A stretch of 64,000 nucleotides of DNA from the NCBI GenBank assembly GCA_963794385.1, contig CAWCDT010000007.1:62001-126000 (forward strand). The letters are read 5' to 3'. A program made the position numbers and the translations under genes. Positions 44,047 to 51,778 of this stretch are shown here, piece after piece. The first letter of the stretch is position 1, and each line of letters begins with the position of its first letter. The notes under the pieces were generated by a model, which saw only the letters and a program-made list of their open reading frames with translations, made no database searches and had not been told where the DNA came from. The stretch is from Gaiellasilicea sp963794385 (GTDB taxonomy: Bacteria; Actinomycetota; Thermoleophilia; Gaiellales; Gaiellaceae).

Positions 44047-44451
44047 TCAAGCAGAGGTCGCGCGGCCCGAGTCGAGCTCGCGTACGAGGTCGGAGACCCG
44101 ACGCTCGATCTCGTCGCGGAGCTCACGGACGCGCTCGACCGGCTGCCCGGCCGGGTCCTCGAGACCCCAGTCGACGTAAGTCTTGCCGGGAAGCACCGGG
44201 CACACGTCCCCGCAGCCCATGGTCACGACCACGTCCGCCCACTCGGCGTCCGCGTCCGGCTCGAGCTGACGCGGCACGCGTGCGGTGAGGTCGTAACCGA
44301 TCTCGCCCATCGCCTCGACGACCTCCGGATGCAGGTGCGCCTCCGCGCGGCTGCCCGCAGACCTGACCGCGTGCCCCCCGGCCCGCTCGAGGAAGGCGTG
44401 CGCCATCTGCGAGCGGCCCGCGTTGCCGATGCAGATGAAGAGAACGTTCAC
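44047..44451 (-). CDS. arsC: ArsC-type arsenate reductase / low-molecular-weight phosphatase
   Basis: 134 residues. P-loop CIGNAGRSQMA with catalytic Cys7 (Cx5R), two further cysteines in MGCGDVCP (Cys80, Cys84), and the end motif DWGLEDPAGQPV. The pattern resembles the actinobacterial mycothiol/mycoredoxin-linked ArsC group; the exact electron donor is inference. GTG at 44451 has no Shine-Dalgarno. It is transcribed divergently from the histidine phosphatase with only 19 bp between start codons. No arsenite pump or ArsR is near. Confidence 0.88.
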   Translation of the reverse strand: MNVLFICIGNAGRSQMAHAFLERAGGHAVRSAGSRAEAHLHPEVVEAMGEIGYDLTARVPRQLEPDADAEWADVVVTMGCGDVCPVLPGKTYVDWGLEDPAGQPVERVRELRDEIERRVSDLVRELDSGRATSA

Positions 44452-44458
44452 GCCTGCG

Positions 44459-44465
44459 TAGGCTA
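44459..44465. promoter_or_regulatory. overlapping divergent -10 elements TAGGCT / TAGCCT
   Basis: TAGGCT (plus, 44459-44464) ends six bases before the GTG at 44471; TAGCCT (minus, 44465-44460) ends eight bases before the GTG at 44451. The two leaderless promoters share the same bases. Confidence 0.5.
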
Positions 44466-44470
44466 GCTCC

Positions 44471-45061
44471 GTGCGTCTCTTCGTCCTCGTTCGACACGGC
44501 CAGTCGGAGCTGAACGAAACGCGCCGGGTGAACGGCGATCCCGACGTCCCGGTCGGATTGACCGCACAGGGCGAAGCGGAGGCGGCCGGGCTGGCGCTCC
44601 AGCTCGCCGGGCTCGAGCTCGACCTGTGCGTGCACACGCGCTTCGGACGGACACGGGCAACGGCCAGGATCGCCGTCGAGGGCCGCGCTGTCCCGACCGA
44701 GGTCGAGCCACTCCTCGACGACATCGACGTCGGCGAGCTCGAGGGCAAGACGATCGACGACTACCGTGCCTGGAAGATGGAGCACAAGCGGGCGGACGCC
44801 TTTCCGGGCGGCGAGAGCCTCGACGACGCAGCGCGGCGCTACGCCGCCGGATTCGAGCGCCTCCTCGCCAGACCGGAGCGGAGGATCCTCGTCGTCTGCC
44901 ACGAGATCCCGGTCCGCTACGCGATCAACGCGGCGGCGGGCTCGGACTCGCTCGACGGCCCGGCGCACGAGATCGGCAACTGCATCCCGCACCTCTTCGA
45001 CGAGGCGGGCCTCACCCGCGCAACCGAGCGCATTCGGCAACTCGTAGGCCCAGTTGGGTGA
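44471..45061 (+). CDS. histidine phosphatase (phosphoglycerate mutase-like)
   Basis: 196 residues, GTG at 44471. RHGQSELN at residues 8-15 holds the phospho-acceptor His. The second-site Glu is in LDDIDVGELEGK, and the second His in VVCHEIPVRYAIN. Members include cofactor-dependent phosphoglycerate mutases, alpha-ribazole phosphatases and broad phosphatases; the short length and ELEG variant favour a phosphatase of unknown substrate. Two hairpins of family-2 copy B follow the stop. Confidence 0.92.
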   Translation: MRLFVLVRHGQSELNETRRVNGDPDVPVGLTAQGEAEAAGLALQLAGLELDLCVHTRFGRTRATARIAVEGRAVPTEVEPLLDDIDVGELEGKTIDDYRAWKMEHKRADAFPGGESLDDAARRYAAGFERLLARPERRILVVCHEIPVRYAINAAAGSDSLDGPAHEIGNCIPHLFDEAGLTRATERIRQLVGPVG

Positions 45062-45065
45062 CAGC

Positions 45066-45143
45066 TGGTGCGACGCCGATAGGCGTCGCCTTCAGGGACT
45101 TGCGCGCCTGGGCATCCGCTCCCGCGGATGCCCAGGCTTGCGA
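45066..45143 (-). repeat. intergenic two-hairpin repeat, family 2, copy B
   Basis: On the minus strand: CGCAAG, a perfect 14-bp stem GCCTGGGCATCCGC with GGGA loop (45106-45137), GCGCAAG, the spacer TCCCTGAAGGC, then an 8-bp stem GCGACGCC/GGCGTCGC with a 4-nt loop (45070-45089). Aligns with copy A at 57839. On the plus strand it may also end phosphatase transcription. Confidence 0.7.
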
Positions 45144-45153
45144 CGGAAAACCA

Positions 45154-45227
45154 GGTGGCGAACGGGACTCGAACCCGCGACCACCGGGACCACAACCCGG
45201 GGCTCTACCAACTGAGCTACCGCCACC
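45154..45227 (-). tRNA. tRNA-His (GTG)
   Basis: Acceptor GTGGCGG/TCGCCAC with the extra 5' G(-1) opposite C73, diagnostic of tRNA-His. Anticodon stem CCGGG/CCCGG, loop TTGTGGT. T-loop TTCGAGT. CCA not encoded. Confidence 0.96.
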
Positions 45228-45277
45228 GCGCCTTGGACAGGATAGCGGGGAGTCGTGGGGCATACTGGCTCGCGAAC

Positions 45278-45349
45278 GGCCCCGTAGCTCAGTGGACAGA
45301 GCGGCAGGCTTCGAACCTGCGTGCGGAGGTTCAATTCCTCCCGGGGCCA
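45278..45349 (+). tRNA. tRNA-Arg (TCG)
   Basis: Acceptor GGCCCCG/CGGGGCC, D-stem GCTC/GAGC, anticodon stem GCAGG/CCTGC with loop CTTCGAA (TCG), T-arm GGAGG-TTCAATT-CCTCC, discriminator A. 72 nt. Confidence 0.96.
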
Positions 45350-45352
45350 TCG

Positions 45353-45358
45353 TAGACT
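45353..45358 (+). promoter_or_regulatory. -10 element TAGACT, leaderless start
   Basis: TAGACT ends six bases before the ATG at 45365, only four bases after the end of tRNA-Arg. Confidence 0.45.
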
Positions 45359-45364
45359 CGACGG

Positions 45365-47036
45365 ATGTCCGTGGCCGCAACGCGCGACGCGCTCGGCGAG
45401 GCGCCGCTCCTCCGAGGTGCGTCCGCGCAGGCGGTCGCGCAGCTGCGCAGAACCGGCCGCGAGATCCGAGTCGCGGCGCAGGACTTGGCTGTTCCGGGCC
45501 GGTGATCCCGCCGACCGGCTCTTCGTCGTCCTTTCCGGCCGCCTGCAGGTCGTCGCGGACGACGGCCGTCTGCTGCGCGAGGTCGGCGCGGGCGCGGCGC
45601 TCGGCGAGCTCGGGCTCCTGACGGGCTCGGCACGCTCGGCGTCCGTGCGCGCGCTCCGCGACTCGCGCCTGCTCGAGATCGACGCGGAGTGCTTCGTCCA
45701 GCTCGTGGAGGGAGACGGAGGCTTCGCGCTCTCCGTGGCGCGCGAGCTGGCACGGCAGCTGCAGGCGAGCGGCGGCTTCGACCACGCGGAAGTGCGGCCG
45801 TCCGTGTTCACGGTCACGACCCTCGGCGCGAGCGATGTCCGTCCGCTCGTGCGCGAGCTGGAGCGGGCGCTGTCCGCGTGGGGCACGGTCGCGACGCTCG
45901 ACGGCGAGGGTGTCGAGCCCGACGACTTTGCGGCCGCGCTCGAGCAGGCCGAGGAACGTCACGGGCACGTGCTGCTCGTGGAGGGCGCCCGAACCGAGTG
46001 GCACGAGTTCTGCCGCCGCCAGTGCGACCGCCTGCTCGCCGTCGTGGCCGGCGAGCCGCCTACGCGGCCGGTCGACGAGCTCGCCGGCTGCGAGCTCGTC
46101 CTGGTCGACATCACCGGCGACGCAGTCGGGCGCTGGCTGGACCGGGCCCGCCCGCGCGCCCACCACATCGTCCCGGCCGGAGCCGCCGCGGGGCCCGCGG
46201 TGGAGCGCCTGGCCAGGCGTCTGACACAGCGATCGCTCGGCGTCGTGCTCTCCGGCGGCGGAGCGCGCGGCTTCGCGCACATCGGCGCGCTGGCCGTGCT
46301 CGCCGACGCCGGCTTCGCCTTCGACCGCATCGGCGGCTGCAGCATGGGTGCGTTCGTCGCAGGTTTGGCGGCCACGGGCCGCGACGCGGTCGAGATGCGG
46401 ACGTGCTGCACGCAGGAGCTCGTGCGCCGCTCGCCTTTCAACGACTACACGTTCCCGCGCGTGGCGCTGATCCGTTCGCGGAAGGCGGCGGCGATGCTCG
46501 AGCGCGTCTTCGGAGAGCGGCTGGTCGAGGAGCTCGAGCGGCCACTCTTCACCGTCAGCGCAGATCTCGTCGCGAGCAGGGTCGTCGTGCACCGCCGAGG
46601 TCCGCTGCTCGAGGCGGTGGGAGCGAGCATGTCGATTCCCGGCCTCGTGCCGCCGGTCCGGCTCGGCAGCACGCTGCTGGTCGACGGGGGCGTGCTCAAC
46701 AACCTGCCCGTCGACCACATGGCCGAGTCGGGCGAGGGGCCCGTCGTCGCGGTCGACGTGATCCGCCGGCTGGAAGGAGCGGAGAGCGCCGAGCCCAGGA
46801 TCCCGACGATCACGGAGACGCTCGCCCGCGCCACCGTGCTCGCCTCCGCCGAGCGCGCCGAGCGCAACCGGGAGCTGGCGCTGCTGCTCGCGACGCCGGA
46901 GGTGCAGTCGATCGGGCTCCGCGAGTGGTCGGCGCTCGACCGGGCCATCGAGGCGGGCCGGATCGCGATGACGCAGGCCCTGGAGACGGGGGGCGGCGCG
47001 GAGCGCCTGCGGGCCGCGCTCGACGCGCCCGTCTAG
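45365..47036 (+). CDS. cNMP-binding domain / patatin-like phospholipase (NTE family; frameshift near 45482)
   Basis: ATG at 45365 reads LLRGASAQAVAQLRRTGREI and slips one frame near 45482 into TWLFRAGDPADRLFVVLSGR; length is 1 mod 3. Order: cyclic-nucleotide-binding domain (residues about 10-140, ALGELGLLTGSARSASVRAL), a middle region resembling the P-loop-derived linker of NTE-like proteins, and a patatin domain. The patatin domain has oxyanion GGGARGFAH, nucleophile Ser in GGCSMGAF and the dyad Asp in VDGGVLNNLP. Likely a ligand-regulated lysophospholipase at the membrane. One indel is enough to restore it. Confidence 0.9.
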
Positions 47037-47055
47037 CTCTATCCTGAGAGCGTCC

Positions 47056-47139
47056 GCGGGCGTGGCGGAACTGGCAGACGCGCCGGGTTTAGGTCCCGGT
47101 GGGCTTCGGCCCTTGGAGGTTCAACTCCTCTCGCCCGCA
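47056..47139 (+). tRNA. tRNA-Leu (TAG)
   Basis: 84 nt with the long variable arm of class II tRNAs (TGGGCTTCGGCCCT). Acceptor GCGGGCG/CGCCCGC, anticodon stem CCGGG/CCCGG, loop TTTAGGT (TAG), T-loop TTCAACT, discriminator A. Confidence 0.95.
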
Positions 47140-48011
47140 TCAGCCGCAGGACGCGTGAGCCGTTCGAGTACCTCCTTGAGGTCGGGCTCCGTGGCGATCG
47201 CCTCCGGCGCTTCGGCCCCGAGCGGCGTTCCGGCAAACGCGGCGTACACCTCGGCCATCGCCTCGAAGAGCGCCGGCGTGAGGCCGGCGCTCGCCTGCGT
47301 CGCCGCGATCTCGTGCATCTCGCCCACGAACCGCTCCGCCTTCGACGCTGAGACGGCGAGCTGCCGCGCGGCGCGCGGGATCTGCTGCGGGAACGCATCG
47401 CCGAGGTCGTCGACCACCTCCGCGAGGACGCCGTGTGCGTGCGCAGTCAAGAGGGCGTGTGCGAGCAAGGCAGTCGAGCCCTTGTACATCGACGCCGTGC
47501 ACATTTTCACGGCGGAGGCGAGACCGATCTCCTGTCCCACGACCCTGATGTCGAGGCGCGAGGGCACTTTGGCGGCCAGCTCCTCGCCGCGGCCGCCCGA
47601 GACGTAGACGCGGGTCCGGGAGCCCTCGCGCGGCGGGCCGCCCGAGATCGACCCGTCGACGAGCTCGAGCCCCGCCGCCTCGAGGGTCTCGCCGATCGCC
47701 CGGACGCTCGCCGGCGACACGGCGTTCCAGTCGGCCACGAGCGGGCGGGCGGCCGTGCGCCCGGCAGCGTCCGCGACTGCGGCCGCGGTCGACCCGGCCT
47801 GGTCCGGCGGCACGATCGAGAGCACGAGATCTGCTGCCGCCACGACCGCGTCGAGGTCCGGCAGGAGCTCCAGGCCGGCCCGTTCGGCGAGCACAGCTGT
47901 CCGTGCGCTCCGGCCGGCGACGGTCGCGACGACGCGGCTGCCGGCCGCTTGATAGGCCGCTCCGACCGCGCTCCCCATCGCACCCGCGCTGACGATCCCA
48001 ACAATCTGCAT
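47121..48011 (-). CDS. 6-phosphogluconate dehydrogenase-like NAD(P)-binding oxidoreductase (DUF1932 C-terminus)
   Basis: ATG at 48011 with GGAGGG five bases upstream; 296 residues. Rossmann domain MQIVGIVSAGAMGSAVGAAY (note SAGAMG in place of GxGxMG), LVLSIVPPDQA and VADWNAVSP, then an all-helical C-terminal DUF1932-type dimerisation domain (VKMCTASMYKGSTALLAHAL). It belongs to the beta-hydroxyacid dehydrogenase superfamily; the substrate is unknown. Its last six codons lie inside the oppositely oriented tRNA-Leu gene. Confidence 0.9.
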   Translation of the reverse strand: MQIVGIVSAGAMGSAVGAAYQAAGSRVVATVAGRSARTAVLAERAGLELLPDLDAVVAAADLVLSIVPPDQAGSTAAAVADAAGRTAARPLVADWNAVSPASVRAIGETLEAAGLELVDGSISGGPPREGSRTRVYVSGGRGEELAAKVPSRLDIRVVGQEIGLASAVKMCTASMYKGSTALLAHALLTAHAHGVLAEVVDDLGDAFPQQIPRAARQLAVSASKAERFVGEMHEIAATQASAGLTPALFEAMAEVYAAFAGTPLGAEAPEAIATEPDLKEVLERLTRPAADAGERS

Positions 48012-48028
48012 CTCAGCCCTCCGTGGCA

Positions 48029-48101
48029 TGCGCCCGGCAGGATTCGAACCTGCGACCAACGGATTAGAAGTCCGTCGCTCTGTCCACTGAGCTACGGGCG
48101 C
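48029..48101 (-). tRNA. tRNA-Arg (TCT)
   Basis: Acceptor GCGCCCG/CGGGCGC, anticodon stem ACGGA/TCCGT with loop CTTCTAA (TCT), T-arm GCAGG-TTCGAAT-CCTGC, discriminator A. It lies 17 bp after the AI-2E transporter stop, same strand. Confidence 0.96.
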
Positions 48102-48117
48102 CCGCGGACAGGGTATG

Positions 48118-49206
48118 TCAGGTCGCGGGCGTCGTCGTTCCCGGCGGCGGCCGCTCGACCAGCCGGCCGCGGCGGTGGTTCAGCCAGTCGCGGAGCACGA
48201 CCTGGATCGTGCCGGCCACGGGGATCGCCGCCAGCGCGCCGATGACGCCGGCGAGCTCGGCGCCGATCAGCACCGCGATCAGGACGGCGAGCGGCGAGAG
48301 CTGCACCGTGCGGCCGTAGACGACCGGCTGGAGAACGTGGTTCTCGAGCTGCTGGTAGAGCACGAAGAAGATCAGCACGATGATCCCGGAGGTCGGCGAG
48401 TCGAGGAACGCGACCGTCGTCACGATGATCGCCGCGATCGTCGCGCCCGCGAGAGGAATCAGGTCGAGGATCGCCACAAGCAGCCCGAGCGCGACCGCGA
48501 ACGGGACGCCGACGGCGAGCAGCACGGCCGTCGACACCACGCCGGCGATCAGGCTGATCGCGAGATTGCCGGTCACGTAGCCGCCGATCGTGCGGTAGAT
48601 CTCCTCGCCGACCGCACGCCAGCGCGGCTGCTGCTCCTCGGGCAGCAGGCTGTAGAGCCGCTCGATCCACGCCGGCCCTTCGAGCAGCATGAACAGCGTC
48701 AGGAACGCGATCGTCAGGGTCGCGATCACGGCCGTGACGACGCCCTTCGTGACCGCGAGCGCCGTGCCGGAGATGCCGAGGACCCCGGAAGCGCCGGCCT
48801 CCTCGATCGCCTCGCGCACACGCTCCGTGATCTGGTACTCGCGCTCGAGGAAGCCGAGCGGCCCCCGACCCTGTGTCAGGTCCTCGGCGTACTCGGGGAC
48901 CGCCTCGACGAAGTCGTTCACCTGCGCCACGAGCGTCGGGATGATGGTCGCGCCGAGGGCGGCGATCCCCAGGATCGCGCCGATGAAGACCATTGCCGCC
49001 GCGACACCGCGCCGGCGCACACCGTGTGCCTGAAGCCACTCGACGCCAGGGTTGAGCGCGAGCGCGAGGAAGATGGCGACGAAGATCCAGATCAGCACGT
49101 CGCGCGCCGCCTGGACGACCTCGATCATGACGATGCCGGCGAGGATGATCCCGAGCACGATGAGGATCGCGCGTGGGCGGAAGCGGACGAGGCGCTCCTC
49201 AACCAT
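48118..49206 (-). CDS. AI-2E family transporter (TqsA/PerM-like)
   Basis: About 362 residues from ATG 49206 (a GTG at 49230 would add eight). Eight-helix permease: a first pair of helices (AILIVLGIILAGIVMIEVV), NPGVEWLQAHGVRRRGVAAAM, a long extracytoplasmic helical region with EYAEDLTQGRGPLGF, then the conserved end GVPFAVALGLLVAILDLIPLAGA, FVLYQQLENHVLQPVVYGR and SPLAVLIAVLIGAELAGVIGA. Family members export small molecules or peptides, or act as antiporters; AI-2 transport is not shown for most. Confidence 0.92.
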   Translation of the reverse strand: MVEERLVRFRPRAILIVLGIILAGIVMIEVVQAARDVLIWIFVAIFLALALNPGVEWLQAHGVRRRGVAAAMVFIGAILGIAALGATIIPTLVAQVNDFVEAVPEYAEDLTQGRGPLGFLEREYQITERVREAIEEAGASGVLGISGTALAVTKGVVTAVIATLTIAFLTLFMLLEGPAWIERLYSLLPEEQQPRWRAVGEEIYRTIGGYVTGNLAISLIAGVVSTAVLLAVGVPFAVALGLLVAILDLIPLAGATIAAIIVTTVAFLDSPTSGIIVLIFFVLYQQLENHVLQPVVYGRTVQLSPLAVLIAVLIGAELAGVIGALAAIPVAGTIQVVLRDWLNHRRGRLVERPPPGTTTPAT

Positions 49207-49249
49207 CGGCGAGAGGGTACGGAGCCGCACGGACGGCGCTTCGAAGAGC

Positions 49250-49268
49250 GCTCCCGGCGCGCGGGAGC
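49250..49268 (-). terminator. hairpin after the permease gene
   Basis: GCTCCCG, GCGCG, CGGGAGC: perfect 7-bp stem directly after the minus-strand permease stop at 49274. No T-run. Confidence 0.4.
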
Positions 49269-49273
49269 GGAGC

Positions 49274-50233
49274 CTACTCCCGCCGGCGCGGATCGAGCGC
49301 GGCCAGAGCGAGGTCGACGAGCAGGTTCGCGGTGATCACGAAGAGCGTGAGCACGACGGTCATCCCCAGCAGGAGCGGATAGTCGCTCGCCGTCGTCGCC
49401 GAGACGTAGTGCCGGGCGAGCCCGGGGACCGCGAACACGACCTCGACGACGAAGAGCGTCGTCATCATCGCCCCGAGGAGCGGGCCGACCGCGCTCAGCA
49501 CGGGGACGAGCGAGTTGCGCAGCACGTGCACGCCGAGCAGCCGGCCGCGGCGCAGCCCCTTCGACCGAGCCGTGCGGACGTAGTCGTGCGTGAGCGTCTC
49601 GAGCACCGCAGCGCGCGTCAGCCGCACGCAGTAGGCGAGCGGGACGAGACTGAGCGTCACGACCGGCAGGATCTTCGCGCTCCAGCTGTCCCAGCCGGTC
49701 GTGGGAACGAGGTCGGCCTGCACGGCGAAGAGGTAGATCAGGATCGTGCCGACGAAGAACGCGGGCAGCGAGAGCGCGAGCGACGAGGAGATGCGCTCGA
49801 CGGACGCGACCGGGGAGCGCGCGTGCAGGGCGCTCAGCAGGCCGATCGGGATACCCAACGCGAACGCGAGCCCCAGGGCGAGCAACGCGAGCTCGAGCGT
49901 CACCGGGCCCTGCTCGGCGATGATCTCCTCGACCGTCCGGTTGCGGTACGAGAGGGACGGGCCGAGGTTGAGCGTCGCCACGCCGACGAGGTAGTTGCCG
50001 TACTGCTCGTACCAGGGGAGATCGAGCCCGTAGCGGCGGCGCATGTTGTCGCGGATCGACTGCGGCTGGTAGTCGCCGTACTTCTGCCAGCCTCCCTGTG
50101 CGGTCAGGCCGACGAGCGGCCCGTGGCGGAACGGGTCGCCGCCGATCGAGCGGACGAGGAAGAACGTGAGCGTGACGGCGATGAGGACGACGGGAATCGT
50201 CCAGACAAGGCGTGCGAGCGCGTAGCGAAGCAT
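49274..50233 (-). CDS. DppB/OppB-type ABC transporter permease, orphan
   Basis: 319 residues. N-terminal membrane helix (LARLVWTIPVVLIAVTLTFFLVR) and an insert with GDPFRHG, then the permease core and the EAA loop region (RLTRAAVLETLTHDYVRTARSKGL, with ARSKGL the conserved hinge for the ATPase). It ends ALAALDPRRRE. Such permeases import peptides, nickel or glycosides with a DppC-type partner, ATPases and a binding protein, none of which lie beside it here; partners must be elsewhere or lost. Confidence 0.93.
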   Translation of the reverse strand: MLRYALARLVWTIPVVLIAVTLTFFLVRSIGGDPFRHGPLVGLTAQGGWQKYGDYQPQSIRDNMRRRYGLDLPWYEQYGNYLVGVATLNLGPSLSYRNRTVEEIIAEQGPVTLELALLALGLAFALGIPIGLLSALHARSPVASVERISSSLALSLPAFFVGTILIYLFAVQADLVPTTGWDSWSAKILPVVTLSLVPLAYCVRLTRAAVLETLTHDYVRTARSKGLRRGRLLGVHVLRNSLVPVLSAVGPLLGAMMTTLFVVEVVFAVPGLARHYVSATTASDYPLLLGMTVVLTLFVITANLLVDLALAALDPRRRE

Positions 50234-50252
50234 CGGGCCGTGCAGTTGCGCG

Positions 50253-50567
50253 TCAGACGGTCGGCCGCACCTCGGGGAGCGCTGCGAAGGCGACGTCGTA
50301 CGGCTCCGCAGCGAGCACCTCGACGTCGACGGCCGCCGTCACGCGATCCCTGAGCTGCTCGCGTGCGAGGCGATGGCGCTCCGCGACTTCCCGGCTCTCC
50401 CAGAGCGCCACGACGTTCGTCGTGCGGGCCTCGACATTCGTGAGGACCAGGAGCCCCTTGAAACCGTCGATGTCGCGGAGCCAGCGGTACATCTCCTCGC
50501 CGACCATCGTGGCGACCTCGATCGGCTCCTCGTTCGATCCCTGCGTCCTCGTCAGCGCCGCGTACAT
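50253..50567 (-). CDS. antibiotic-biosynthesis-monooxygenase-like dimeric alpha/beta-barrel protein
   Basis: 104 residues, ATG at 50567 about 12 bases after GGAGG. It shows the ferredoxin-like ABM pattern: a first strand (MYAALTRTQG), helix (VATMVGEEMYRWLRDI), FKGLLVLTNVEARTTNVVAL, and a helix with EVAERHRLAREQL. The next gene downstream is the orphan permease 19 bp away. Function unknown; these proteins often act on small aromatic or quinone compounds or as stress proteins. Confidence 0.78.
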   Translation of the reverse strand: MYAALTRTQGSNEEPIEVATMVGEEMYRWLRDIDGFKGLLVLTNVEARTTNVVALWESREVAERHRLAREQLRDRVTAAVDVEVLAAEPYDVAFAALPEVRPTV

Positions 50568-50606
50568 GTCGCGCTCGTCCTCCAGGCTCGTTCGCTTCCG
50601 TTCCAG

Positions 50607-50677
50607 AGCGGGTGGCGGGAATCGAACCCGCGTAACTAGCTTGGAAGGCTAGGGCTCTACCATTGAGCTACACCCGC
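50607..50677 (-). tRNA. tRNA-Gly (TCC)
   Basis: Acceptor GCGGGTG/CACCCGC, anticodon stem CTAGC/GCTAG with loop CTTCCAA (TCC), T-arm GCGGG-TTCGATT-CCCGC, discriminator T as usual for bacterial tRNA-Gly. 71 nt. Confidence 0.96.
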
Positions 50678-50687
50678 AGAGGTGACG

Positions 50688-50693
50688 TAGCGT
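50688..50693 (+). promoter_or_regulatory. -10 element TAGCGT, leaderless start
   Basis: TAGCGT ends seven bases before the GTG at 50701. Confidence 0.45.
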
Positions 50694-50700
50694 AGCCGCA

Positions 50701-51411
50701 GTGGATCCCTACGCATGGTCGTGGAACCTCGAGGCCCTCATCGTCGTTCCTGCGCTCACGGCCGGCTACGTCTGGGCACTGCGCCGCTTCCCGGCGCCCC
50801 GCTGGCGGATCGCCTGCTTTGCCGGCGCGATGGCGCTCGTGCTCGCCGTCACGGTGACGCCGATCGAGACGATCGCGATGAACTACCTCCTGTCCGTGCA
50901 CCTGGTCCAGAACGTGGTGCTCGCGGAGTGGGCGCCGCTCCTCTTCGCGCTCGGGATCCCGCCGGCCCTGGCCGCACGCGCGCCGCACGTGCCTGCCCTC
51001 TTCGCGCTGGCGCTCTGGGTCGTGAACTACGCCGTGTGGCACCTGCCGTGGATCTACGACGCCGCCCTCCGGCATCCGCACTCCCTGCTCCATCTCGAGC
51101 ACGCGCTCTACTTCATCACCGGCGTCCTGCTCTGGTGGCCGGTCGTCCACGGCCGGCTCTCGGCCGGCGCGAAGGCCGCCTATCTCTTTGCCGCGTTCGC
51201 GCTCGCAAGCCCGATCGGGCTGATGCTGGCCCTCGTACCGGAGGCGATTTACGACTTCTACGTCGAGGCTCCCGAGCTCTGGGGGCTCGACCCGCTGCTC
51301 GACCAGCAGATCGCCGGAGTGACGATGTCGCTGACCGAGGCGGTCGTCTTCTTCGCCGCCTTCGCCTTCTTCGTCGCCCGCTTCTTCCAGGAGCAGGACG
51401 CCGCGGCCTGA
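50701..51411 (+). CDS. cytochrome c oxidase assembly protein, CtaG (caa3) family
   Basis: 236 residues, about seven membrane helices. Family features: YVWALRRFPAPRWRIACFAG, VTVTPIETIAMNYLLSVHLVQNVVL, the His-rich region YAVWHLPWIYDAALRHPHSL, LHLEHALYFITGVLLWWPVV and DQQIAGVTMSLTEAVVFF. The conserved histidines suggest copper handling for cytochrome oxidase assembly at the membrane. Leaderless GTG start is likely. No oxidase subunit genes lie in this window. Confidence 0.92.
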   Translation: MDPYAWSWNLEALIVVPALTAGYVWALRRFPAPRWRIACFAGAMALVLAVTVTPIETIAMNYLLSVHLVQNVVLAEWAPLLFALGIPPALAARAPHVPALFALALWVVNYAVWHLPWIYDAALRHPHSLLHLEHALYFITGVLLWWPVVHGRLSAGAKAAYLFAAFALASPIGLMLALVPEAIYDFYVEAPELWGLDPLLDQQIAGVTMSLTEAVVFFAAFAFFVARFFQEQDAAA

Positions 51412-51427
51412 AGCCGAATGCGAGACC

Positions 51428-51628
51428 ATGAACGCGGTCCGCCGCTTCTTCGATTCCCTCTTCGGCAAGAAGACGCCTTCGGAGCCGACCGACGGGCCGG
51501 ACCGCCGAAGCGGCTCAGACCGGCGCTCGGGCCAGGACCGCCGCGAGCGCCTCGGCGCGCCTGCGATCGGCGAGGAGCGTCGCTCCGGCAGCGAGCGCCG
51601 CACAGGCACCGACCGCCGCAAGGCCTAG
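51428..51628 (+). CDS. small Arg-rich protein with tandem (D/E)RRxGxxRR repeats
   Basis: 66 residues. A short amphipathic start (MNAVRRFFDSLFGKK) is followed by a run of DRRSGSDRRSGQDRRE, a gap, then ERRSGSERRTGTDRRKA, about five copies of (D/E)RRxG. The composition is extreme, a strong charge alternation without hydrophobic core, so it is probably disordered or acts in nucleic-acid or polyphosphate binding. Related DRRxGxDRR strings occur at the ends of other bacterial proteins. It lies 16 bp after CtaG in the same direction. Function unknown. Confidence 0.65.
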   Translation: MNAVRRFFDSLFGKKTPSEPTDGPDRRSGSDRRSGQDRRERLGAPAIGEERRSGSERRTGTDRRKA

Positions 51629-51680
51629 ACCGGGCACGCAGGGACACCGCCGGCCTCATCCGCCTCTACACTCAGACGAG

Positions 51681-51754
51681 CGGGGCGTGGCGCAGCCTGG
51701 TAGCGCGCTTGCTTTGGGAGCAAGAAGTCGCCGGTTCGAATCCGGCCGCCCCGA
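51681..51754 (+). tRNA. tRNA-Pro (TGG)
   Basis: Acceptor CGGGGCG/CGCCCCG, anticodon stem CTTGC/GCAAG with loop TTTGGGA (TGG), T-arm GCCGG-TTCGAAT-CCGGC, discriminator A. 74 nt. Confidence 0.96.
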
Positions 51755-51766
51755 TTTCGACGCTGG

Positions 51767-51772
51767 TAGCGT
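51767..51772 (+). promoter_or_regulatory. -10 element TAGCGT, leaderless start
   Basis: TAGCGT ends six bases before the GTG at 51779, in the 24-bp gap after tRNA-Pro. Confidence 0.45.
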
Positions 51773-51778
51773 CGCCGC

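Noticed and set aside
49274..50233. Complete peptide-uptake ABC operon
   Set aside because: Only one permease gene is present; neighbours are an AI-2E transporter, an ABM-like protein and tRNA genes.
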